Shown: piece after piece, positions 32,541 to 41,192 of the stretch
Numbering within the stretch: position 1 is the stretch's first letter
Layout of the letters: the number at the start of each line of letters is the position of its first letter
Assembly: GCA_963730315.1 (NCBI GenBank)
Contig: CAVSRD010000007.1
Coordinates: forward strand, 124,001-188,000
Source of the DNA: VRUE01 sp963730315
GTDB lineage: Bacteria; Actinomycetota; Thermoleophilia; Solirubrobacterales; 70-9
Length of the DNA stretch: 64,000 nt
Direction of reading: 5' to 3'
The notes under the pieces: model-generated
The model's database searches: none
What the model was told of the DNA's origin: nothing
What the model saw: the letters and a program-made list of their open reading frames with translations, nothing else
Translations under genes and position numbers: made by a program

Positions 32541-35500
32541 CTAACCGGTGCGGGAGCTGTGAATATCGATTTGCGGCAGGATCCGGCGCAGCGGCGCCGG
32601 CAGCCACCAGACCCGATCGCCGAGCAGCAGCATCAGCGCCGGCAGCAGCACGATCCTCACCACCGTGGCGTCGAGCACCACGGCCACGGTCAGCCCGACC
32701 CCGAGCTGGCTGACGGTGGCGATCTTGGCACCGGCGAAGGCGACGAAGACGACCGCCATGATCGCCGCGGCGCCGGTGATCACCCGCGCGGTCCGCCGCA
32801 GGCCGAAGCCGACCGCCTCCTCGTTGGGCGCGCCGTTCTCGTAGTGCTCGCGCATCCGCATCAGCAGGAACACGGCGTAATCGATCGAGAGCCCGAAGAC
32901 GATCCCGAAGATCCCCGCCGCGCCGATCGCGTCGACGTAGCTGCGCCCGCCCAGCGGCCAGCCCTGCGGCACGTCGAAGAGCAGGGTGAGGACGCCGAAT
33001 GCGACTGCAACCGTGACCAGGTTGAGGGCCACCGCGATCGCCGCCAGCGGCAGCGCCCGCAGGATGGCGACGAGGATCACGAAGGTGGCGAGCGTGATCA
33101 CCGCGATCATGATCGGGATCCGCTCCGAGATCACGTTGGTGTAGTCGATCAGTTCCGCCGCGCTGCCGCTCACCCCGGTGGTCGTCCCGGTGACCGCGGC
33201 CAGGCGGCCGGCGTCGCGCTTCAGCCGCTCGTTCAGCGCCTCCGACCCCGGCGTGTTGAACGTATAACGGGGGATGACGACGAGCTGGGCCGCCTGGCCG
33301 CCGTGTTCGAGGTCGACGATCCGCCCGGCGCGTTTGCGGCTTTCGGGCGGTGCCCCTTGCAGCGCCGAGAGGACGAAGTAGCCGGAGTCGAAGATCCCGG
33401 GCGAGGAGCGGCGCAGGCGGTCGACCTTGCGCTCGAAGTCATCGGCGCTGACCGAAACCCTGACGCGGGCGCGGCGCAGGCCGCTCTGCAGGGGGCGCGA
33501 GCGCTCGAAGCCTTCGGCCAGCCTCTCTTCAAGCGAGCCGGCGCCCCCTTTCAGCTGCACGAGGCCGTCGACCAGTTCCGAAGTTCCGCTTTCCAGTCGC
33601 TGCAGACCGCCGGGCAGTGACTTCGCCGCGTCCGCCAGGCGCTTCGCCCCCCTGTGCAGCTCGGCGCCTCCGTTGGCCAGCTTCACCTGGCCGTCGTAGA
33701 GGCGGCTCGATCGGCGCCCGAGCCGCTGCGCTTCGTTGCGGGCGATCGACAGCGCTTCGACCAGCCGCTGCGCTTCGCGAGCATCGGCGGCCAGCGAGGG
33801 GTCGGCCGCCGCCAGGCGCTTCAAGTCGGTGCGCAGCTTCCGCGCTCGGGCGAGCGAGTTGCCGCGCAGGCTGGCAAGCAGGTCCGCCGATTCCCCCTTC
33901 ACCGAGAAGGCGCCGAGCTGGGCTTGGCGCTGTCCTTCGGCGAGGCGGCCCGAGCCGCTGGCGAGGCGTTCGGTGGAGCCGACCGCCTGTTCCGCGCCGG
34001 AGGCGGCGCGGGCGAGGCCGCCTTCGATCTGCCTCGCCCCTTCCCCTGCCCGGCCCGAGCCGGTGGCGAGCAGGCCGGCGCCGAAGGCCGCCTTGGAGAG
34101 CCCGGCGCGCAGCCGGCCGACCCCGTTGGCGGCACCGCCGAGGTTGCGGCCCAGCTTCCTCAGCCTCTGGGGGTTCGCTTCGCCCCGGCCGGCCAGCAGG
34201 TTCTCGCCGCTCTTGCGCAGCGGCTCCACCCGGCGCTTCAGCTGGGCCGGGCCGATCACCGCCTGCACCCCCGGGTCCCGTGCGATCCGCTTCTGCCAGC
34301 GGGTCAGCGCGGCGAGCCGGTAGGGGTTGGTGATCGGCCCCCTGCCGGTGACGGCGACCAGCACGAAGGGCGCTTCGAAGCCCGGGCCGACCGCGTCGGA
34401 GATCAGTTCGGCTTCCTGGCGGGCGGGGTCGGAAGGGGGGAGCTGTTCGACGCTCGGCGGCCCGGTCTTCAGGCCGAGCGCCGGCACGGCCAGCGCCAGC
34501 ACGAGCAGACCGATCAGCAAGACGGCGAGGCGCGGCCGGCTCAGCGCCCCAGCGACCAGCGCCATCACGCCGGCGCCGTCGCGGCTGGGCCCGATCCGCC
34601 AGCGGTCGACGTTGGGTCCGATCAGGACGAGCAGCGCCGGTCCGACCAGGGCGGCGACGAGAACGCTTATCGCGGTGACGACGATCGCGGTCCCGGCCAG
34701 CGAGACGAGCAGGGTTCCGGGCATCACGAACAGCGTCACCAGCATCGCCAGGAACAGGGTCGAGCCGGCGAAGGCGGTGGTCCGACCGGCGGTGCGACGG
34801 GTCAGCCGCGCCGCCTCCAGCGGGGTCGCCCCGCCCGCCAGCTCCTCGCGGAAGCGCGAGACCATCAGCAGGGCGTAGTCGACCCCCAGCGCCAGGCCCA
34901 TCATCGAGGCGACGGTCAGCGCGAAGCCGTCGATCGCGACCCAGCCGGAGGCGATCGCCAGCACGCCGCGCGAGGAGATCACGGTCACCGCCCCGAAGGC
35001 GAGCGGAATCGCCGCGGCGATCGGCGAGCGGAAGACAAGCAGCAGGACCACCAGCAGGAAGGGGATCGCGATCAGCTCGGCGACCTCGGTCGAGTGGACG
35101 GACTCGTCCTCGATCGCCCGCGAGAGGCTGGCGAATCCGGTCTCGGCAGCGCTGACCGGCGGCGATACGCGCTCTTCCAGCGTTCGGTCCAGGTAGGGGA
35201 CGGTGTCGCGGACCGCGGTCTCGGCGTCGACGTGGAAGTCGACCAGGATCAGCGCCTTCCGCGGGCCGGGGCGCAGACGGGCGACGCTGCCCCTGTCCCA
35301 GGGCGAGATCGTCGAGACGGAGGGATCTGATCGCAGCGCCCGGATCAGCGCCGGGCCCTGCCTGTCGAGCGCGGCCGGCGGGCCCTGGAGGAGGATTGCG
35401 AAGGGCGCCCTGTTGCCGAAGTAGCGGTGCAGCAGGGAGTCGGCCCGCCCCGATTCGGTGCCCGGCACGCTGAGCGAGGTCGGTCGCAGCTTATCCTCGA

Positions 35501-35609
35501 CGCCGCGTCCCAGCACCCCGAGCGCGACGATCGCGACGATCGCGACGACCAACAGCCTCCCCGGATGACGGAGCGTCACCCGAGCAAAGCTAACGGACGC
35601 CCAAGGCAA
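32541..35609 (-). CDS. MMPL/RND family transporter with helical periplasmic stalk (copy 1)
   Basis: About 1022 residues. It shows the RND/MMPL plan: a first helix (LLVVAIVAIVALGVLGRG), a first external domain, helices 2-6 with MGLALGVDYALLMVSRFREEL, a second external domain, and helices 8-12 with IFGIVFGLSIDYAVFLLMRMRE. The second external domain (about residues 430-740) is largely G/A/L/R heptads such as LASGSGRLAEGQRQAQLG, reminiscent of the YhgE/Pip helical region. The start TTG 35609 has GGAG 6 nt upstream; ATG 35642 would overlap the divergent qcrA start. MMPL proteins export lipids in mycobacteria; the cargo here is unknown. Confidence 0.9.
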   Translation of the reverse strand: MPWASVSFARVTLRHPGRLLVVAIVAIVALGVLGRGVEDKLRPTSLSVPGTESGRADSLLHRYFGNRAPFAILLQGPPAALDRQGPALIRALRSDPSVSTISPWDRGSVARLRPGPRKALILVDFHVDAETAVRDTVPYLDRTLEERVSPPVSAAETGFASLSRAIEDESVHSTEVAELIAIPFLLVVLLLVFRSPIAAAIPLAFGAVTVISSRGVLAIASGWVAIDGFALTVASMMGLALGVDYALLMVSRFREELAGGATPLEAARLTRRTAGRTTAFAGSTLFLAMLVTLFVMPGTLLVSLAGTAIVVTAISVLVAALVGPALLVLIGPNVDRWRIGPSRDGAGVMALVAGALSRPRLAVLLIGLLVLALAVPALGLKTGPPSVEQLPPSDPARQEAELISDAVGPGFEAPFVLVAVTGRGPITNPYRLAALTRWQKRIARDPGVQAVIGPAQLKRRVEPLRKSGENLLAGRGEANPQRLRKLGRNLGGAANGVGRLRAGLSKAAFGAGLLATGSGRAGEGARQIEGGLARAASGAEQAVGSTERLASGSGRLAEGQRQAQLGAFSVKGESADLLASLRGNSLARARKLRTDLKRLAAADPSLAADAREAQRLVEALSIARNEAQRLGRRSSRLYDGQVKLANGGAELHRGAKRLADAAKSLPGGLQRLESGTSELVDGLVQLKGGAGSLEERLAEGFERSRPLQSGLRRARVRVSVSADDFERKVDRLRRSSPGIFDSGYFVLSALQGAPPESRKRAGRIVDLEHGGQAAQLVVIPRYTFNTPGSEALNERLKRDAGRLAAVTGTTTGVSGSAAELIDYTNVISERIPIMIAVITLATFVILVAILRALPLAAIAVALNLVTVAVAFGVLTLLFDVPQGWPLGGRSYVDAIGAAGIFGIVFGLSIDYAVFLLMRMREHYENGAPNEEAVGFGLRRTARVITGAAAIMAVVFVAFAGAKIATVSQLGVGLTVAVVLDATVVRIVLLPALMLLLGDRVWWLPAPLRRILPQIDIHSSRTG

Positions 35610-35641
35610 TAAACTCTCCCGCCCGTTGCACCTGGCGACCA

Positions 35642-36319
35642 TTGGCTGACCAAGCGGACAAGCAAGACCGGGCCGAGCTGAGTCCCGGCGAGCGGGCGAA
35701 GCCCGACCCTCCCGGCTACTTCGAGGGCGAGTCGATGACCCGCCGTCGCGCCTTCACGATCGCCGTCCAGGGATTGGGCGGGGTGGCCGGCGCAGCGATC
35801 GTCCTGCCCGCGGTCGGCTTCGCCGTGGCGCCGATCTTCCACCGCGGCAAGGAACGCTGGGAGGCGGTCGGGGCGCTCGACGACTTCGTGGTGGACACCT
35901 ACCGCCAGGTCGTCTTCACCGAAACCGAGGGGATCGGCGACGCCGGCAAGACGACCGCCTACGTGCGCAAAGGCGCCAAGCAGCTGGGCGAGAACCCGAA
36001 GGAGTTCATCGCGGTCTCCAACCGCTGCGCCCACCTCGGCTGCCCGGTGCGCTTCGTCGAGGCGGCCGGCAACTTCATCTGCCCCTGCCACGGCGGCGTT
36101 TACGACTTCGAGGGCAAGCGGATCGGCGGCCCGCCGGTGCGCCCGCTCGACCACTTCCAGACCCGGACCCGCAACGGCCAGGTCGAGGTCGGTCCCCGCT
36201 ACAGCGTCACCAACCAGCTCGAACCGGTGCGGGCCCGCGACCCCGGCCAGTTCACCGGCGGCGTTTGGGAATACCTCTACCCGCCGCGTCCCGACACCTT
36301 CCCACCCCCGAGCGGTTGA
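35642..36319 (+). CDS. qcrA: Menaquinol-cytochrome c reductase Rieske iron-sulfur subunit
   Basis: This is the high-potential 2Fe-2S subunit of the bc complex, moving electrons from menaquinol to cytochrome c. The cluster ligands are clear: CAHLGC (Cys and His) and CPCHGG (Cys and His), near residues 128-152. One N-terminal membrane helix (GLGGVAGAAIVLPAVGFAV) follows the basic TRRRAFTIAVQG, which may be a Tat-like signal; tatAC lie 4 kb downstream. TTG 35642 gives 225 residues, and ATG 35735 (MTRRRAF) is an alternative. It opens the qcrA-qcrB-qcrC operon. Confidence 0.95.
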   Translation: MADQADKQDRAELSPGERAKPDPPGYFEGESMTRRRAFTIAVQGLGGVAGAAIVLPAVGFAVAPIFHRGKERWEAVGALDDFVVDTYRQVVFTETEGIGDAGKTTAYVRKGAKQLGENPKEFIAVSNRCAHLGCPVRFVEAAGNFICPCHGGVYDFEGKRIGGPPVRPLDHFQTRTRNGQVEVGPRYSVTNQLEPVRARDPGQFTGGVWEYLYPPRPDTFPPPSG

Positions 36320-36333
36320 GGGGCTGACCGACT

Positions 36334-37221
36334 ATGAAGCTTGACTCGCTGATTCCCGCCCCGCTCCGCAAGCCGGCCAAGCCGGGTCAGGGCAACGGCG
36401 CCAAGGGGCCCGCTCCGGCCGACCTGAAGACCGCGCCGCCGCAGCGTCCCTCCGACGCGCAGCGCCTCGGCGGGCGAGCCAAGGACGCCCCGGCCGACGT
36501 CCTCGCCTGGGTCGACCAGCGCACTGCCGCTTCCGGCTTCCTCACCGGGATGCTCTTCCGCAAGGTGCCGAAGGGGACCAACTGGTTCTACACGCTCGGC
36601 TCAGCGACGCTCTTCGCCTTCATCGTGCAGGCGGTGACCGGCGTCTTCCTGGCGATGTTCTACACGCCCTCGACGACCCAGGCCTACGCCTCGATCTCTC
36701 ACATCAACAACGACGTCTTCCTCGGGCAGTTCGTGCACGGGATGCACAAATGGGGGTCGAGCGTGATGGTGATCCTCGTCTTCTTGCACATGGGCCGCAC
36801 CTTCTTCTTCGGCGCCTACAAGTACCCGCGCGAGCTGAACTGGGTGATCGGCGTCGTGCTGCTGATCCTGACGATGACCATGGCCTTCACTGGCTACCTG
36901 CTGCCCTTCGACCAGCGCTCCTTCTGGGCCTCGGTGGTCGGCATCAACATCAACGGCACCGGCCCGATCCTCGGCCCCTACCTGAGCGACTTCCTGCGCG
37001 CCGGCCCGGAGCTGGGCGCGACCACGCTGGCGCGCTTCTACTCGATCCACATGCTGCTCGTCCCCGGCGCGATCATCGCCCTGATCGGCGCCCACCTGTA
37101 CCTGGTCGTCAAGCTCGGCACCACGGCCCCCCCGTGGCTGCACGCCGAGAAGCCCAAGGTTGCCGTCCCGGCCTCCCCGCTCGAGGCCGGGGCTAATGGA
37201 GAGGACGGGGGTCGTCCGTGA
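36334..37221 (+). CDS. qcrB: Cytochrome b N-terminal domain (b6-type) subunit
   Basis: This subunit carries the two b haems and the quinone sites of the bc complex. The 295-residue protein holds only the four-helix N-terminal part of cytochrome b. Haem ligands are visible in FVHGMHKWGSSVMV / FLHMGRTFFFGAYK and in FYSIHMLLVPGAI / GAHLYLVVKLG. The first 60 residues are a Pro/Ala/Lys-rich cytoplasmic extension that is unusual for the family. The C-terminal domain is the next gene, overlapping by 4 bp. This split is the Bacillus QcrB or b6f plan and differs from the single long cytochrome b of Streptomyces and Mycobacterium. Confidence 0.94.
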   Translation: MKLDSLIPAPLRKPAKPGQGNGAKGPAPADLKTAPPQRPSDAQRLGGRAKDAPADVLAWVDQRTAASGFLTGMLFRKVPKGTNWFYTLGSATLFAFIVQAVTGVFLAMFYTPSTTQAYASISHINNDVFLGQFVHGMHKWGSSVMVILVFLHMGRTFFFGAYKYPRELNWVIGVVLLILTMTMAFTGYLLPFDQRSFWASVVGININGTGPILGPYLSDFLRAGPELGATTLARFYSIHMLLVPGAIIALIGAHLYLVVKLGTTAPPWLHAEKPKVAVPASPLEAGANGEDGGRP

Positions 37222-37919
37222 AGCCGGCCGACAAGCAGGCCTACCTCGAGGAGTACGAGCTGCTGAAGAAGAAGGGAAAGCCCTTCTTCCCCTACGCGGT
37301 GCTGAAGGACACGGCGATGGCACTGCTCGTCGTCGCGGTGATCATCGCGATGTCGATCATCTTCGGCGCCGAGCAGGGCCCCAAGGCCGACCCGACCACG
37401 ACCACCTACGTGCCGCGGCCCGAGTGGTACTTCTTCTTCCTCTTCGAGCTGCTGCGGGTGATCAAACCGCCGGAGCTGGTCCCGATCGCGACGATCGGCA
37501 TCCCGACGATCTGCATGGTGCTGCTCCTGCTGCTGCCGTTCTACGACCGCAGCCCGGAGCGCAACCCGGCGAGGCGACCGATCGCGACGACCGCCGGCGT
37601 GCTGACGATCGCGGCGATCGCCTACCTGACCTATCTCGGCGCCACGGCCGCGTCGCCGACCGAGATCGACCTCAAGGTGGCGCCCCGGTACGAAGCGGGC
37701 AAGGAGGTCGTCGCCGGCTCCGGCTGTCTCGCCTGCCACAAGCTGGGCGAGAACGGCAACAACGGGCCCGGGCCCGAGCTGACGCACATCGCGGCGCAGG
37801 TGCCGCGCGCCGCGATCGTCCGCTCGGTCGAAATCGGCCCGGGCATCATGCCGTCCTTCCGCGACCTGCCGCCGAAAAAGCTCAACGAGCTGGCGGACTT
37901 CCTCTCGTCGCTCGACTGA
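37218..37919 (+). CDS. qcrC: Subunit IV / cytochrome c fusion of the bc complex
   Basis: A 233-residue fusion. Residues 1-145 are the C-terminal cytochrome b domain with the Qo motif PEWYFFFLFELLR and three helices. A last helix leads to a mono-haem cytochrome c domain with CLACH (about residue 172) and the methionine ligand in GPGIMPSFRDLP. Bacillus QcrC has exactly this fusion. The protein would pass electrons from the Rieske centre to an oxidase. Its ATG overlaps the qcrB stop. A perfect terminator hairpin begins inside its stop codon. Confidence 0.93.
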   Translation: MKPADKQAYLEEYELLKKKGKPFFPYAVLKDTAMALLVVAVIIAMSIIFGAEQGPKADPTTTTYVPRPEWYFFFLFELLRVIKPPELVPIATIGIPTICMVLLLLLPFYDRSPERNPARRPIATTAGVLTIAAIAYLTYLGATAASPTEIDLKVAPRYEAGKEVVAGSGCLACHKLGENGNNGPGPELTHIAAQVPRAAIVRSVEIGPGIMPSFRDLPPKKLNELADFLSSLD

Positions 37920-37950
37920 GAGGCGCCCGCGGCGCCTCTCGCTAGTTTTT
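37918..37950 (+). terminator. Strong intrinsic terminator after qcrC
   Basis: A perfect 10-bp stem GAGAGGCGCC/GGCGCCTCTC with a CGC loop (37918-37940) is followed by GCTAG and five T (37946-37950). It starts inside the qcrC stop codon and ends 8 nt before the menG ATG. Confidence 0.88.
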
Positions 37951-37958
37951 GAGGTGAC

Positions 37959-38687
37959 ATGAGCACGATTGACGCAAACCGCACGTCGGCCGATTTCGCC
38001 GCGCAAATCAACCGCATGTTCGATCGGGTGGCGGCTCGCTACGACCTGTTGAACACGCTGATGACGGCGGGGCTTCACCACAACTGGCGGAGGCGGGCGG
38101 CAGACCGGGCCGAGCTGGAAAGCGGGGACTCGGCGCTCGATGTCTGCTGCGGGACCGGTGACCTGACGCTCGAGCTGGCCGGCCGAGTGTCGCCCGGCGG
38201 CCGCGTGGTCGGGTGCGATTTTTCGGAGCCGATGCTCGACCTGGCCCGGGAGAAGGCCGTGCGCGCGGGAACCGCAAGTGCCCGTTTCGAGTGGGCCGAC
38301 GCGCTTCGCCTGCCCTACGGCGACGAGCGCTTCGACGCGGTGACCGTCGGCTTCGGCGTCCGCAACCTCTCCGACCTGGATGAGGGGCTGCGTGAGATGC
38401 GCCGCGTCCTGCGCCCCGGCGGCCGCCTGGTCGTCCTCGAGATCACCCGGCCGAGCCGCCCGCCGCTCTCGACCTTCTACTGGCTCTGGTTCGACCGGGC
38501 GGTGCCCCTGCTGGGCGCGCTGGCCGGCGACCCCGACGCCTACAGTTACCTGCCCGAGTCGGTGCGCAGCTTCCCCAGCCCGCCCGGCCTGGCCGAGAAG
38601 ATGGACGCGGCCGGGCTTGAGCGGATCCGCTGGACGGTGCTCGCCGGAGGGATCATCGCGATCCACAGCGCCGCCGCCCCCACGTGA
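37959..38687 (+). CDS. menG: Demethylmenaquinone methyltransferase
   Basis: A 242-residue SAM-dependent methyltransferase of the UbiE/MenG family that makes the last step of menaquinone synthesis. It has MFDRVAARYDLLNTLMTAGLHHNWRR (family motif 1), the SAM loop ALDVCCGTGDLTLELA, VVGCDFSEPMLDLAREK and VTVGFGVRNLSDL. GAGGTG sits directly upstream of the ATG. The next gene, a polyprenyl diphosphate synthase, overlaps by 4 bp. With qcrABC just upstream, the genes make and then oxidise menaquinone. Confidence 0.95.
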   Translation: MSTIDANRTSADFAAQINRMFDRVAARYDLLNTLMTAGLHHNWRRRAADRAELESGDSALDVCCGTGDLTLELAGRVSPGGRVVGCDFSEPMLDLAREKAVRAGTASARFEWADALRLPYGDERFDAVTVGFGVRNLSDLDEGLREMRRVLRPGGRLVVLEITRPSRPPLSTFYWLWFDRAVPLLGALAGDPDAYSYLPESVRSFPSPPGLAEKMDAAGLERIRWTVLAGGIIAIHSAAAPT

Positions 38688-39649
38688 CCAGGCACTCGGC
38701 AGTCCCACCCCCGGTCACCGCGGTGCTGGACGCCTCGAGTCGCTGGCTGCCGGCGCAGCTCGGCCGGGTCGAGGAGGTGCTCCGCGAGCAGAGCGGCGGT
38801 CACGGCGAGACGCTCGCCGTTGACGCCGGGGCGACGCTCGAGGCAGGGGGCAAGCGGCTCCGGCCGATGCTGGTGCTGCTCTGCGCGGGCGAGGGGGGCG
38901 GCGAGGCCGCGGCGCGGGCGGCTGCGGCGATCGAGCTGGTGCACATGGCGACCCTCGTCCACGACGACGTGCTCGACGCTGCGCCGCTGCGCCGCGGCCG
39001 CCCGACCGTCGCCGCCACCTCCGGCCGTACCCGCGCCACGGCGACGGGCGACCTGCTCTTCTCGCGCGCCTTCGCGCTGCTCGCCACGCCGCGCGAGCTG
39101 CGGGCGATCGAGCTGCTCTCGGCCGCTTCGGTGGCGCTTGCCCGGGGCGAGCTGGCGCAGCGCCGCGACGCCTACGACACGGAGGTCTCCGAGCAGCGCT
39201 ACCTCGAGCGCTGCCGCCTCAAGACGGCGGCCCTGTTCGAGTGCGCCTGCCTGCTGGGGCGCGACGAGCCGGCGCTGGGCGAGTTCGGCGCCGCGGTCGG
39301 GCTCGCCTTCCAACTGCTCGACGATGTCCTCGACGTCGCCGGGCCGCCGGAGCGGACCGGAAAGGCGCGCGGCACCGACCTGCTCGACGGCACCGTCACC
39401 CTTCCGCTGGTCCTCGCCGCGGAGTCGGACCCGGGGATCCTTGCCACCGACCTCCGCGAGCTCGACGCCGCGGCCGCCGAGGCGCTCTGCGAGCGGATCG
39501 CCGCGACCGGGGCGCTGGGGCGGGTCCGGGCGCGCGCCCTGGAGATGGTCGCCGCCGCGAAGCGGCGGCTCGGCTCCGCCGGCCTGGAGCCGGAACTGCG
39601 CCGCCTCCTGGATCTGGTTGCAGACGGAGTCGTTCAGCGCTACAGCTAA
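38684..39649 (+). CDS. Polyprenyl diphosphate synthase (menaquinone side chain)
   Basis: A 321-residue trans-isoprenyl diphosphate synthase. The first Asp-rich motif is in VHMATLVHDDVLDAAPLRRG (DDxxD, about residue 88), and the second is FQLLDDVLDVAGPPERTGK. Also present are GGKRLRPMLVLL and ATGDLLFSRAF. It would make the long prenyl tail attached to menaquinone, which fits its translational coupling with menG (GTG 38684 overlaps the menG stop). Chain length cannot be read from the sequence. Confidence 0.93.
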   Translation: MTRHSAVPPPVTAVLDASSRWLPAQLGRVEEVLREQSGGHGETLAVDAGATLEAGGKRLRPMLVLLCAGEGGGEAAARAAAAIELVHMATLVHDDVLDAAPLRRGRPTVAATSGRTRATATGDLLFSRAFALLATPRELRAIELLSAASVALARGELAQRRDAYDTEVSEQRYLERCRLKTAALFECACLLGRDEPALGEFGAAVGLAFQLLDDVLDVAGPPERTGKARGTDLLDGTVTLPLVLAAESDPGILATDLRELDAAAAEALCERIAATGALGRVRARALEMVAAAKRRLGSAGLEPELRRLLDLVADGVVQRYS

Positions 39650-39677
39650 CCGGATCTGCCGTAGTACATGGGCGGAA

Positions 39678-40019
39678 TTATTTGAAGTCGTCCGCGGTGA
39701 TCAGGTCCGCGCCGAGCGCGGTCGAGAACGCCTCGGCGAGCTGTCTCATGCTCTCCCGCTCCAGCTCCTCCAGCCCGCTGGCGAGGGCCTCGGTGCCGTC
39801 GTCCAGCCACTCGTCGTAAGCGTCTATCTCGCGCTCTCCGTGGACGCCGTCGGCGCGCCACTCGCACTCCGGGCAACGCCGCCAGAGGCGCCAGTGCCCG
39901 CGGCTCGCGGTCTGCTCCCAGCGGGTTGGCTGGACCAGCGTCGACTCGCACTCCGGGCAGATGTGGAGCCCCCCTTCAGCCGTGTCCTGCTTCGTCCCTG
40001 TGCGTCTCGCGTCGCTCAT
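39678..40019 (-). CDS. Zinc-ribbon protein, unknown
   Basis: A 113-residue protein with two CPEC knuckles (ICPECESTLVQPTRWEQ and RRCPECEWRADGVHGERE), giving a four-cysteine zinc ribbon at residues 20-55. A C-terminal acidic helical part follows (ALASGLEELERESMRQLAEAF). It resembles small actinobacterial zinc-ribbon proteins of unknown role. It converges on the polyprenyl synthase gene and is divergent from tatA, with 138 bp between. Confidence 0.8.
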   Translation of the reverse strand: MSDARRTGTKQDTAEGGLHICPECESTLVQPTRWEQTASRGHWRLWRRCPECEWRADGVHGEREIDAYDEWLDDGTEALASGLEELERESMRQLAEAFSTALGADLITADDFK

Positions 40020-40145
40020 TCCTTATCCATCGAACACGCGTGGCCGCGCTTTAGCCCGCACCATTCAGCGTGATTCCGGAAAAACCCCATTACCGGGTAA
40101 GGGCGGCCTAGTTCCGAACCGAGACGGCCGGCGCCCCACGCCCGT

Positions 40146-40151
40146 TACTAT
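40146..40151 (+). promoter_or_regulatory. -10-like element TACTAT upstream of tatA
   Basis: TACTAT ends 6 nt before the tatA ATG. No Shine-Dalgarno site lies between, so tatA may be leaderless. Confidence 0.4.
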
Positions 40152-40157
40152 GGGCCG

Positions 40158-40400
40158 ATGCTTGGAAACATCGGCCCTCTCGAGATAGTCGTCGTTCTGA
40201 TCATCGCCCTGGTGGTGTTCGGCCCCAAGCGGCTGCCGGAGCTGGGGCGCTCGCTGGGTAAGGGCATCCGCGAGTTCCGCGGCTCGCTCAGCGGCGAGAA
40301 CGATGACGATGAGCGGCCTGAGCAACCGGCGGAGATCGAGGCCGGCAAGGGCGAGCAGGCTGCCGCAACGAAGGAGACGGCCGCCCAGGAGCGGCCTTAG
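40158..40400 (+). CDS. tatA: Sec-independent translocase subunit TatA
   Basis: This 80-residue protein forms the translocation channel of the Tat system, which exports folded proteins with a twin-arginine signal. It has the N-terminal helix IGPLEIVVVLIIALVVFGPK, the FGPKRLPELGRSLGKGIREF hinge and amphipathic helix, and an acidic then Ala/Glu-rich tail. It lies 11 bp upstream of tatC. The Rieske protein encoded 4 kb upstream is a plausible substrate. Confidence 0.95.
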   Translation: MLGNIGPLEIVVVLIIALVVFGPKRLPELGRSLGKGIREFRGSLSGENDDDERPEQPAEIEAGKGEQAAATKETAAQERP

Positions 40401-40411
40401 GCCGCACCGCG

Positions 40412-41185
40412 ATGGCCCGCCGCGTCAGGCCGGTCTCCCATGAGGACCGCCTCACCCTGGTAGAGCACCTCGACGAGCTGCGCAACCGGCTGATCGTCGC
40501 CGCGGCCGCCTTCGGCGTCGCCCTGGCGCTCTGCTTCTGGCAGAACCACCTGCTGCTGGAAATCGCCTCCCGCCCGCTCCCCAGCGGCCACAAGCAGCTG
40601 CTCACCTTCGGCGTCACCGAGCCCTTCACGACCACCCTGACCGTCGCCGCCTACGGGGCGATCGTCCTCTCCCTGCCGGTCGTCCTCTACCAGCTCTACG
40701 CCTACGTGCTGCCGGCCTTCAGCGGCGCCGAGCGGCGGGTCGCCCTGCCGATCATGCTGCTCGCCCCGCTGCTCTTCGCGGTCGGCGTCGTCTTCGCCTA
40801 CTTCGTCGTGATGCCGGCCGCGGTCAAGTTCCTGCTCAACTTCAACGACAGCCAGTTCAACGTCCAGGTCCGCGCCCGCGACTACTACAGCTTCTTCTCG
40901 ACCACGATGCTGGCCGGCGGCATCGTCTTCCAGCTGCCGCTGGCGATCCTCGCCGTGACCAGGCTGGGAATCGTCAGCGTCGAGCGGCTGCGCGCCAGCC
41001 GTCGCTACGCCTACCTGGGGATCGCGATCGTCGCCGCGGCGCTGCCCGGAGTCGACCCGATCTCGATGCTGATAGAGATGGTCCCGCTGCTTGCTCTGTA
41101 CGAGTTGAGTATCTTGCTTGCACGCGCCTTCGGCAAGCCGGGGGCGGCGGGTGGCCTGGCGAGACCCTCGACGCAGGAGAGATGA
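40412..41185 (+). CDS. tatC: Sec-independent translocase subunit TatC
   Basis: The Tat signal-peptide receptor. The 257-residue protein has the N-terminal motif LTLVEHLDELRNRLIVAAAA with its essential Glu, six membrane helices, the FGVTEPFTTTLTVA segment, the loop YVLPAFSGAERR and the conserved ALPGVDPISML near the last helix. It is cotranscribed with tatA and ends 7 bp before the next start. Confidence 0.96.
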   Translation: MARRVRPVSHEDRLTLVEHLDELRNRLIVAAAAFGVALALCFWQNHLLLEIASRPLPSGHKQLLTFGVTEPFTTTLTVAAYGAIVLSLPVVLYQLYAYVLPAFSGAERRVALPIMLLAPLLFAVGVVFAYFVVMPAAVKFLLNFNDSQFNVQVRARDYYSFFSTTMLAGGIVFQLPLAILAVTRLGIVSVERLRASRRYAYLGIAIVAAALPGVDPISMLIEMVPLLALYELSILLARAFGKPGAAGGLARPSTQER

Positions 41186-41192
41186 CGGACTG

